NCBI GenBank assembly: GCA_030694985.1
Contig: JAUYTV010000023.1
Span: forward strand, 1-41,128
Direction of reading: 5' to 3'
Origin: Methanoregula sp.
GTDB lineage: Archaea > Halobacteriota > Methanomicrobia > Methanomicrobiales > Methanospirillaceae
DNA: 41,128 nt
Numbering within the stretch: position 1 is the first letter of the stretch; each line of letters opens with the position of its first letter. Both the position numbers and the translations under genes were made by a program. The notes below the pieces were generated by a model that was not told the origin of the DNA, did no database searches, and was given only the letters and a program-made list of their open reading frames with translations. This document shows positions 24,456-32,135 of this stretch, one piece after another.

Positions 24456-26567
24456 TCAGATCAACTGGATGATTCCCTGCTTGGGCTCCATTGCTTCTCC
24501 GTTTCGCAGGAGCATTTCTACACTTTCTCTCGCTTTATCCCTGCCAAATCCTTTGGAAGCAACCGCATCGATCACCTGCTCAATTCCGGCACGTTTTCCT
24601 TCACCGCCAATGTCACGTATCGCATCCTTGATCGTGCGGACGAGATCCCTCTTTTCTTTTGAGATGCCGGTAGTAACCTTGTCTATATCAAAGGTGCCGG
24701 TCTTTGCATCATAGGCAACCTGGCGCAGGCAGGTATCCATAATATGGATGACTCGTTCTGCATCAGAAATCTCAATGTCTTTTGAGAGCCGGATGCGGGC
24801 ACTTGCCTCAGCAAGCCTGACCAGCGCTTCGAGTTGTCGTGCAGTTACCGGAACTGCTTTATTTGGTTCGGCAAGTCCCCTGAGACTGAGATAATACTTT
24901 ATGATGGCATCCTTTGCCTCAATCGAGAGAATGGGAAAGCAGGTGCGTTTTGCATAGGCAATATATTTCCGGAACAGGGCTGGTTCAATATCCGGCATCA
25001 CCGGTTTGAGCTGCTGCTGGATATATTCCGGTGTCACACCGGGAATAGGTGTTTTCTTGTTCTGTTCGATCTTTTCGCCGATCGTATGCGTTTTTAAGAT
25101 GTGCTCGGCAATGGCCAGATCCCGCTTCTGTTCAGGTTGATCGGGCATAATAAAGATCAGATCGAAACGTGAGAGCAGGGAGGGGGGCATATTGATCTGG
25201 TCAGAGATATCGCCAAACATATCAAATCTTCCTAACTTCGGGTTTGCCGCACCAAGAAGTGCACACCGTGACCGTAAGGTTGCCGTGATACCGGCCTTTG
25301 CAACGCTGATGGTCTGCTGCTCCATTGCTTCGTGCAGGGCGGAACGATCCTCCTTTTGCATCTTGTCCATCTCATCGACAGCTGCAATACCCATGTCGGC
25401 AAGCACGAGTGCGCCAGCTTCAAGCGTCCAGCGCCCTTCTCCGAATTCATCCTTGACAGCAGTTGCGGTCAATCCGGCAGATGTTGATGACTGCCCGCTC
25501 GTGTAGATGGCACGAGGGGAGAGTTTTACTACATACCTGAGCAGCTGACTTTTTGCAATACCCGGGTCACCTACGAGCAGGACATGGATATCCCCACGCA
25601 GACTGGTCCCGTCAGGCATCTCCTTTCTTATCCCTCCAAACATCTGCAGCACAATTGCCTGTTTCACATCATTGCTGCCGTAAATGGTCGGAGCAACCGA
25701 TTGGGTGACCATATGGTAGATTCTCGGATCCTTGCTAAGAGCCATTATCTGATCTTCGGCTTCTTCGTCGATATCTACTTCATCAAACTCTTTTTCTGCT
25801 CTCTCAAAAGAGTTGCATTCCAAAAAGATATCAAAGACGGTACTTTTTTCACCTTTGTTCATCCGCTGCACTGAACGGAGAATGCCATTCACAGTAACCC
25901 GTTCACCCGGCGATAATTGGCCTGAAATATCATCGGTTATGTCGACATCCAGGGTCTGGGGCTGTTCGCCTCCCCTGAGTCCTTCGGGAGATTCCTGTAT
26001 CCTGAGTTTCTGGGAGTCTACAAACTTTGAGCGCTTGGGTAAGAGTTCGAGCTTTTTGAATGCACAGCCATCTGTGGCGCACCCATCAGGTTCAATGTAT
26101 TTTCCAAACTTCTGTTTTTTGACCGTGAAATGACCGGCCGGGCATTTAAAAACGGCTTCAAACATGCGCGGGCGGACTTCGGTGGTCTTTCGCAGGGTAC
26201 CTTCAATTGAGACAAATGTATTGATATCATCCGATCGGATCTTGCGGATTCCGGTCTTTACCGGGAGATTTTTAAACCGGATATTGATGCCCTTTGGCTC
26301 TTTGCCATCCTTTGTTCGTATGAGCTGGCCGCTTTTTACTGCCTCTCCAACATCTTCTAATACTTTTCCGGGATTTTCGAGCAGCTCATCGGCCATTGCA
26401 ATGCCGGCTTTACCGAATCGTTCGATATCCTTGTAGTCAATGTAAAGAGAGCGCTTATGAGGATATTCACGCGATATCTCACCCAGTTCTTTTTTATACC
26501 GGCTTTTAAGTAACCGGCTCCAGTCGCCGGTCTTATCGGATTCTTGCAGATCAGGAGTTTTGTCCAT
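24456..26567 (-). CDS. mcm: MCM replicative helicase
   Basis: This 703-residue minichromosome maintenance helicase unwinds DNA at the fork. It has the N-terminal domain with a zinc site in the form Cys142, His146, Cys163, Cys168, an OB region, and the AAA+ core: Walker A GDPGIAKS (333-340), Walker B VDEM (Asp398, Glu399), sensor-type NPKLGRFD and arginine finger SRFD with Arg467. A C-terminal winged-helix region is present (EGKRAGIEQVIDAVASKG). No intein is seen. It lies 6 nt downstream of rfcS and is clearly co-transcribed with it, joining helicase and clamp loader in one operon. Confidence 0.97.
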   Translation of the reverse strand: MDKTPDLQESDKTGDWSRLLKSRYKKELGEISREYPHKRSLYIDYKDIERFGKAGIAMADELLENPGKVLEDVGEAVKSGQLIRTKDGKEPKGINIRFKNLPVKTGIRKIRSDDINTFVSIEGTLRKTTEVRPRMFEAVFKCPAGHFTVKKQKFGKYIEPDGCATDGCAFKKLELLPKRSKFVDSQKLRIQESPEGLRGGEQPQTLDVDITDDISGQLSPGERVTVNGILRSVQRMNKGEKSTVFDIFLECNSFERAEKEFDEVDIDEEAEDQIMALSKDPRIYHMVTQSVAPTIYGSNDVKQAIVLQMFGGIRKEMPDGTSLRGDIHVLLVGDPGIAKSQLLRYVVKLSPRAIYTSGQSSTSAGLTATAVKDEFGEGRWTLEAGALVLADMGIAAVDEMDKMQKEDRSALHEAMEQQTISVAKAGITATLRSRCALLGAANPKLGRFDMFGDISDQINMPPSLLSRFDLIFIMPDQPEQKRDLAIAEHILKTHTIGEKIEQNKKTPIPGVTPEYIQQQLKPVMPDIEPALFRKYIAYAKRTCFPILSIEAKDAIIKYYLSLRGLAEPNKAVPVTARQLEALVRLAEASARIRLSKDIEISDAERVIHIMDTCLRQVAYDAKTGTFDIDKVTTGISKEKRDLVRTIKDAIRDIGGEGKRAGIEQVIDAVASKGFGRDKARESVEMLLRNGEAMEPKQGIIQLI

Positions 26568-26573
26568 GTTTTC

Positions 26574-27542
26574 TCACTGTTTTTTCTGTGCTGTGAGCAC
26601 AAATCGTGCAAGGAGCGCTTCTAACTGGATATCGCTGTTTGCACCTTCAGAAAGCCTAAAGTCGGTCTCACCGATATGGTCGATCAACTGCACTTTTAAA
26701 CTCCGGTCCATGTCCCGCTTGACAAGCGCACGATAACACTGGTTGATGAGTTCGTTCGGTGCGATCCCGCGTTCATGCAGGAGTTGGTTGAGCAGCGATT
26801 CAGCGGCATCAAAATCCCCTCCCAGTGAGAGAACCAGCAGTTCATTGATCTCATCAGGACGGGCAGTTGAGGTGATCGCATAGATCATCTTCTCATCGAT
26901 CGTAGCACTGATGATAGCTCCACCCTGCAGCGCGTTGATTGCCTTTCGCATATCCCCCTGTGCAATATACACAATTGCATCCATTGCACCGGGTGTTATG
27001 CTGAGTCCTTCTTTACCGGCAATTCTTCGCACTTCTTCCTTTACTGCTTCTGCGCCAAGAGGTTTGAACCGGTAGATCGCGCACCTGCTCTGGATCGGAT
27101 CGATGATCTTTGAGGAATAATTACAAGAGAGGATGAACCGGCAGGTCTGGGCATACGTTTCCATCGTCCTTCTCAGTGCAGCCTGCGCATCAGTTGTCAG
27201 GGCATCGGCTTCATCCAGAAAAAGGATCTTGAAGCTTGCGTCTCCAAGGGGGGTAGTGCGGGCAAACTGCTTGATCTGGTTTCGCACCACATCGATGCCG
27301 CGCTCGTCAGATGCATTCATCTCACGGAAGTTCATCTGGAATGAATCCTTGTAAAACTCCTTTGCAAGTGTGACTGCCGCAGTAGTCTTTCCCACACCGG
27401 CACTTCCAGTAAACAGGAGATGGGGAAGATTTTTGCTCTTTACATAAGATGACAATCGCTCCACGACCTCATCCTGACCTACAATATCGGCAAGTCTGGA
27501 CGGGCGGTATTTTTCTATCCAGATGGTGTGGCTCTCCTCCAT
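26574..27542 (-). CDS. rfcS: Replication factor C small subunit (canonical)
   Basis: This 322-residue clamp-loader AAA+ ATPase has RFC boxes in order: [16 protein letters not shown], Walker A GSAGVGKT (46-53), MNASDERG (75-82), Walker B LDEADAL (109-115) and the arginine finger SRC (152-154). A C-terminal helical collar follows. It loads PCNA on primed DNA together with RfcL. It is the first gene of the eight-gene minus-strand run. The ATG is preceded by a strong GAGGAG 5 nt upstream. Compared with the divergent paralogue at 15648-16643 it is intact in every motif. Confidence 0.96.
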   Translation of the reverse strand: MEESHTIWIEKYRPSRLADIVGQDEVVERLSSYVKSKNLPHLLFTGSAGVGKTTAAVTLAKEFYKDSFQMNFREMNASDERGIDVVRNQIKQFARTTPLGDASFKILFLDEADALTTDAQAALRRTMETYAQTCRFILSCNYSSKIIDPIQSRCAIYRFKPLGAEAVKEEVRRIAGKEGLSITPGAMDAIVYIAQGDMRKAINALQGGAIISATIDEKMIYAITSTARPDEINELLVLSLGGDFDAAESLLNQLLHERGIAPNELINQCYRALVKRDMDRSLKVQLIDHIGETDFRLSEGANSDIQLEALLARFVLTAQKKQ

Positions 27543-27680
27543 GGTGTCTCCTCATCTGCTGTTATTTTATTATGAGTTGATGTATTTTTTATTGTTATAC
27601 TCATTTTCATGCACAGGAAAATGAAGTATTCTTTTTATGAATGTCATAACGTTTATCATAATGGTTTTGAAATTACATTC
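27543..27680. promoter_or_regulatory. Divergent promoter region between rfcS and the DUF3821 gene
   Basis: This AT-rich 138-nt spacer holds promoter-like boxes on both strands: AATAAAAAATA and ATAATAAAATAA on the minus strand for the rfcS-mcm operon, and TCTTTTTATGAA and GTTTATCATAA on the plus strand for the DUF3821 gene. No inverted repeat stands out. Confidence 0.45.
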
Positions 27681-28712
27681 ATGCAAGGAAAATATCTTTT
27701 TATCACTTTTTGCGTAATTTTTCTGCTTATTGCCCCCGCTGCTGCAAGCCTGAACAAAATTGCGGCCGGTTCGCCCGTATTCATTGGTGAAAAAAACATT
27801 GATATTTCGTCTTCCTTATATGGCTGCCGGATTATCGCATGGTGGCAAAACGGCACTTCTCCGAGTGGATCCCCCGCAAAAAATGTTACCCTTTTTGAGA
27901 TCAATACCGAACCTTATCCTATTTATCACTTTGATTTCAGCCCGGAAATATTTGCCGGCCACACCGGTACATGGTATTGCGATGATAAGAAACCCAATTT
28001 CCCGGTCTTTGATGTCCGGGATCCTCAGATCTCGCTTAAAGTCTGGGATACTGATAAGGATCAGGATGTTACGGGAATGACGATCCCGCGCGCAACAAAT
28101 ATCACCTACCGCATTGATACCAATCTCTACCCCGCGCTCAATTACGGCAATCGCCCCAACTTCAATCCGTCCGATGGTTTTTTCACAATGAAACTGACCG
28201 ATCCAATGAATCGGAACGTTCCAAACATCTATACCGGAACTTATGGACTTGCAAATACCCAGATCCTGCCCTTTGAAAACAATCCCTTTTTTACGTGTTC
28301 TACCTATCTCTGGAAAAACGGAAATGCATGGGATCGTGCTGCGCGAAACATCCAGGGAGACCCGATCTATCCCCCCGGTACCTATTCATTTACCTTAACC
28401 CAGAACCTCAATAATATGCAGGAGAGTTATGGGATCGTTGGAGGAAACGGATCGATAGGAAAGACAAGTTCCTTAGCAACAGTTACGTTCCTTCCAGGAG
28501 AACCATTGGTAATGACCACCTCTTTTGTCACTGTCGCAACCACATTACCCGAGGTAACCATTTTTACACCAGCAACGACCGTCACTGCAATGGCAATACA
28601 GACTTCACCCACTGTTGCAAAAAAGACCACATATACTCCACTTCCGGCATGGATTGCAATGCTCGGAATTGGTATTGCAGGATTCCTTGCAATAGTACGG
28701 CGCAATAGATAA
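27681..28712 (+). CDS. DUF3821 domain cell-surface protein
   Basis: This 343-residue secreted protein has a signal peptide (MQGKYLFITFCVIFLLIA, cleavage near AAA). The N-terminal domain begins NKIAAGSPVFIGEKNIDI, the hallmark of DUF3821 proteins of Methanomicrobiales. A Thr-rich, probably glycosylated stretch follows (about 280-318). A C-terminal transmembrane helix (about 320-338) ends in the basic RRNR. The layout suggests a membrane-anchored envelope protein projecting into the S-layer space; its role is unknown. The frame is open upstream to 27609, but ATG 27681 starts the signal peptide. Confidence 0.85.
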   Translation: MQGKYLFITFCVIFLLIAPAAASLNKIAAGSPVFIGEKNIDISSSLYGCRIIAWWQNGTSPSGSPAKNVTLFEINTEPYPIYHFDFSPEIFAGHTGTWYCDDKKPNFPVFDVRDPQISLKVWDTDKDQDVTGMTIPRATNITYRIDTNLYPALNYGNRPNFNPSDGFFTMKLTDPMNRNVPNIYTGTYGLANTQILPFENNPFFTCSTYLWKNGNAWDRAARNIQGDPIYPPGTYSFTLTQNLNNMQESYGIVGGNGSIGKTSSLATVTFLPGEPLVMTTSFVTVATTLPEVTIFTPATTVTAMAIQTSPTVAKKTTYTPLPAWIAMLGIGIAGFLAIVRRNR

Positions 28713-28772
28713 AGCGGCCTTCAAACTATTTTTATCATATCTGAAGTCAAACTATAGATGAGGTTTATTCAG

Positions 28773-29327
28773 ATGAATTTTCGTTTTGTTACAGCATGTG
28801 TCCTTGTCCTGCTTTTTGTTTCCGGTCTTGTGAATGCAGCAGAAACTCCTGCAGGACTTCAGTCTGCCGGTGCGCTCTACGATAAAAGCGTTGATCTTGC
28901 AAATGCAGGAAAATATAATGAAGCTTTGCTGGCAGCCGATCAGGCTCTAGCGCTCAATGTAAGCTCCCTAATGCCGGTCATTCAGGCAAATCGTGCGGGG
29001 ATACTCACGGTAATCGGCAGATATAATGATGCAATCGTGGCCGCTGATGCCGCATTGGCATCGGAAGGCAACCTGACTACCACGCATTCCATTGCCTGGT
29101 ATAACAAGGGAGACGCGCTCCGGCATCTCGGCAGGGCTGATGAGGCAAAGACGGCATTTGCCAAAGCACAGTCTTTGGACCCGACACTTCTGCCTCCAAA
29201 AAATCTGCCTGTTGTGGTTAATCCGGTTACAACAACGGCAAAAACCCCACTCCCATGGACTCTTGCTGCTGGTGCACTCGTACTGGTTTTTGTTATTGGG
29301 GTCGTGTTCTCTCGATGCAAAAAGTAA
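28773..29327 (+). CDS. Secreted TPR-repeat protein with C-terminal anchor
   Basis: This 184-residue protein has a signal peptide (MNFRFVTACVLVLLFVSGLV), about three tetratricopeptide-like repeats (YDKSVDLANAGKYNEALLAA, ILTVIGRYNDAIVAAD, WYNKGDALRHLGRADEAKTA), a short Thr/Pro linker and a C-terminal transmembrane helix (about 163-181) with a basic end. TPR domains bind proteins. ATG 28773 has GAGG 9 nt upstream and is preferred to ATG 28758. It lies 60 nt after the DUF3821 gene and may be co-expressed with it. Confidence 0.82.
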   Translation: MNFRFVTACVLVLLFVSGLVNAAETPAGLQSAGALYDKSVDLANAGKYNEALLAADQALALNVSSLMPVIQANRAGILTVIGRYNDAIVAADAALASEGNLTTTHSIAWYNKGDALRHLGRADEAKTAFAKAQSLDPTLLPPKNLPVVVNPVTTTAKTPLPWTLAAGALVLVFVIGVVFSRCKK

Positions 29328-29393
29328 TATTTTTTCTTTTTTTATGGTCTCCTACCTCAATATTGAAGTAAAAATCCCTCCAATAGCGTGTAC

Positions 29394-30527
29394 ATGCAGC
29401 GCGATGACACCTTCTCGTGTTTTGTATTTTTTTTAATCCTGATTCTCCTTTGCACTGCGGGATGCCTGTCATCTCCTCTTCATCCCTTTATCCCTGTCAC
29501 AACATCCCCTGCACCAATAACCGGTCCTGCCGTAACTCCCCAAGTAAAGGAGACTTCATATGTCATTGTGGAAACACCAGAGCCGGCCCCTGCAAATGTT
29601 ACTGATAAATCCCCGCAGTCTTACCAGGATCTTGTCATTATTCCCGGCCCAACGGATTCCACTGCATACCGGCGATTTGATTTCCGCTATCGTTCCGACA
29701 ATTATGTTGTCAATATACCGGTCAATACTTCACTTTACCGTGCCGCTACCATCTCTCCTAATAAACTGCAAGTGTTTGGGTCTGAAGATTTCGGGTTCCT
29801 GTATCGCGAGATGATGGAAGATCCGGCTCTTGACTCATTTTATACTGATATGCTAAAAGAGATACGAAGAACCCGGTATAAAGGCGGATATAACCTGACC
29901 GATGATGAATATCTTGAGATGGTCACCAGTTTTGTCCAGCAGATCCCATACGATAATACCACAGCAGGAAACCCGCGCTACCCGGTGGAAGTGATCTTTG
30001 AGGGTAAGGGAGACTGCGATGAAAAAGCGCTTCTCTTAAACGGTCTCCTTTCCCGAGAAGGTTACGATGTTGCCCTGCTGGCGTTTCCCTCGCTTAAGCA
30101 TGTAGCTTCAGGAATCCGGATTAATATCGCTTCGAACAAGCCATCGTTTCGTGTATTTTCGGATGGGAAACGGGATTACGTCTATATCGAGACGACCGCC
30201 ACCCGGCTCATTGGTTTTTATTCTGATGACTACATTCAAGTGCCCCAGCCCATTGTTGTTCCTGTCGGGACTGGCACACTCCAGTATACCAAGATCAATT
30301 ATTTGATGAAGATCTTTTTCGATATCCAGACTATGGAAGATCAGCTGGCGATACTGGATGAAAAAGCTGGCACATCCCGTACCCTTGGGGGAGAGGATTA
30401 CAAGGCTGCAATTTCGTATGTTAAAACCTACACATTTGTCATGTCCACAAATGATGTTGACGCGGCATGGACTGCAATCAGAAATAGTGAGCTGCGCCAT
30501 CATACCACGTGTGTGTCGTGTGGCTGA
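29394..30527 (+). CDS. Lipoprotein with transglutaminase-like domain
   Basis: This 377-residue secreted protein has a hydrophobic leader ending in TAGC (lipobox-type Cys24), a Pro/Thr-rich spacer (about 30-75) and a transglutaminase-like domain. The expected triad is visible: Cys208 in GKGDCDEKA, His236 in SLKHVASG and an acidic partner, Glu266, in YVYIETT. Such domains act as proteases, peptide N-glycanase-like enzymes or cross-linkers; the substrate is unknown. The C-terminus ends CVSCG. GTG 29388 is an alternative start. It is the third surface-protein gene in a row. Confidence 0.8.
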   Translation: MQRDDTFSCFVFFLILILLCTAGCLSSPLHPFIPVTTSPAPITGPAVTPQVKETSYVIVETPEPAPANVTDKSPQSYQDLVIIPGPTDSTAYRRFDFRYRSDNYVVNIPVNTSLYRAATISPNKLQVFGSEDFGFLYREMMEDPALDSFYTDMLKEIRRTRYKGGYNLTDDEYLEMVTSFVQQIPYDNTTAGNPRYPVEVIFEGKGDCDEKALLLNGLLSREGYDVALLAFPSLKHVASGIRINIASNKPSFRVFSDGKRDYVYIETTATRLIGFYSDDYIQVPQPIVVPVGTGTLQYTKINYLMKIFFDIQTMEDQLAILDEKAGTSRTLGGEDYKAAISYVKTYTFVMSTNDVDAAWTAIRNSELRHHTTCVSCG

Positions 30528-30588
30528 ATATTTGCAATTGTAATGACTATATCTTGAATAACTCATCCTGACTATTTTAATAGGAATT

Positions 30589-31383
30589 ATGGAAGGGGCA
30601 TCAAGGGTATTTGCCGGGGATTTTTCCGGTTCAACCCTATCAGTTCAGGCAGATGACGGGCAGAGCACTGCATTTGTAGTAACACCCTGCGGAATCTGGT
30701 GCCGGTTTGTGTATATTTCCGGGGCAATGACAGAAATTACTGAGACCGGGGATATGCTGCGATTACGGCTTGCAGATCCAACCGGAGCATTTAACCTTAT
30801 TATCGGGGGGAGAAATTCACCTCTTGCTGAGCAATTCAGAAAAATTCCCGTACCTTCATTTGTGACTGTAACCGGTCGTGCACAGTTGTACCGCAGGAAC
30901 GAAATAGTCGATCTCTCCGTTCGTCCAGATCATGTGGTTGTTGTGGATCGTACGGTCCGGGATCAATGGACCCTTGCAACTGCAAAAGCAACACTTGAAC
31001 AACTTGAACAGATCCATCTTGCCCGTAAGGGCCGGTGTAATGATGAACATGTCCTCACTTCATACCGCCACTATGCTCAAACTGCTGAACAACTTCAGGC
31101 ACTCGCTGACATGATCGGCAGTGCAGTGCAGAGCATCAAACCTACAGGGCCCGGTTCACCCGATACCCCCCTCCAGTCTGAGGTTACCCGGTCACATGTC
31201 CGTGAACTGGTAATGAATATCATGAAAAGTACCAATAGTCCCCGTGGCATTGCCATAGAAGAGATCATCTGTCTGGCGGGTGAACAGGGAATTGTTAAAG
31301 CTGAAGTGCTCTTTGCAATAGAATCGTTAATTGTAGACGATGAGTGCTACCAGCCCCAGAAAGGATTTGTAAAACCATTATGA
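30589..31383 (+). CDS. RPA-associated OB-fold protein (COG3390-type)
   Basis: This 264-residue protein begins with an OB-fold (about residues 30-120; PCGIWCRFVYISGAMTEI, LRLRLADPTGAFNLIIG, FVTVTGRAQLYRRNE). A helical middle and a C-terminal winged-helix-like segment follow (RGIAIEEIICLAGEQGIVK). It matches the euryarchaeal RPA-associated protein family, which in haloarchaea is encoded beside RPA and a phosphoesterase and forms complexes on single-stranded DNA. No RPA gene is adjacent here, but the phosphoesterase follows with a 4-nt overlap. An AGGA lies 7 nt before the ATG. Confidence 0.82.
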   Translation: MEGASRVFAGDFSGSTLSVQADDGQSTAFVVTPCGIWCRFVYISGAMTEITETGDMLRLRLADPTGAFNLIIGGRNSPLAEQFRKIPVPSFVTVTGRAQLYRRNEIVDLSVRPDHVVVVDRTVRDQWTLATAKATLEQLEQIHLARKGRCNDEHVLTSYRHYAQTAEQLQALADMIGSAVQSIKPTGPGSPDTPLQSEVTRSHVRELVMNIMKSTNSPRGIAIEEIICLAGEQGIVKAEVLFAIESLIVDDECYQPQKGFVKPL

Positions 31384-32135
31384 AGATGGAATTTATCGAA
31401 GAGGGCCCTGCACTTGTTATCGAAGGCGAGCAGCGTATGCTCATTGTTGCAGACCTCCACTTCGGGATAGAGGCAGACCTTGCTGCACACGGCCTCCATT
31501 TTAAAAGCCGTAGTGAACGCAGGCTTGAGCGCCTGCATAAAGTTATTGACTCGACAAAACCGGATGAACTGGTGTTGCTGGGTGATGTCAAGCACAGCAT
31601 TCCATCACTCACATGGCAGGAGTATCATGAGATGCCAAAGATTCTCGATTCATTGAGGACAAGATTACCGCTCCATGTGTTTCCGGGTAACCATGATGTC
31701 GGCATCGAACGGTTCTTACACGGGGGAGAGAGCCGACCCAAAGACGGGGCGGTTTTGGATGGTGTGGGATACCTGCACGGGCATATGATCCCTTCTCCTG
31801 AACTTGCCGGGCATCTTGTGGTTATTGGTCATCACCATCCTTTGCTCTCGCTCAGGGATGAGGTTGGCTGTGCACTCCAGTCTCCGGCATATCTCCGGGC
31901 AGGAGTTGATACCGGAGATCCCAGAAAGGAACAATCCGTAAAAAGCAGTTTACCATCCCGCGTCCTGTTCATGCCTTCGTTTAATGAGATTGCCGGGTAC
32001 GACATTCTCCAGATCATAAAAAAACCCTTCTCTCCGCTCTCGCGGCTGATGAAAAAGGAAGAGTGCGAGATCATCCTTGCCGATGGGACGTACATCGGAC
32101 CTTTGCGGGCACTGATCACCGATGAAACAGGTTGA
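31380..32135 (+). CDS. Calcineurin-like phosphoesterase (COG1407-type, RPA-operon phosphoesterase)
   Basis: This 251-residue metallophosphoesterase has the metal motifs in order: VADLHFG (Asp and His), LLGDVKHS, GNHD and GHHHPLL. The pattern is that of COG1407 enzymes, often annotated as ICC-like phosphoesterases and linked to RPA-associated proteins in euryarchaea. ATG 31380 overlaps the upstream stop as ATGA, and the 3' end overlaps the Lhr helicase by 14 nt, so all three genes are probably coupled. The substrate is unknown; a role in end processing of nucleic acid is an inference from context. Confidence 0.88.
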   Translation: MKMEFIEEGPALVIEGEQRMLIVADLHFGIEADLAAHGLHFKSRSERRLERLHKVIDSTKPDELVLLGDVKHSIPSLTWQEYHEMPKILDSLRTRLPLHVFPGNHDVGIERFLHGGESRPKDGAVLDGVGYLHGHMIPSPELAGHLVVIGHHHPLLSLRDEVGCALQSPAYLRAGVDTGDPRKEQSVKSSLPSRVLFMPSFNEIAGYDILQIIKKPFSPLSRLMKKEECEIILADGTYIGPLRALITDETG

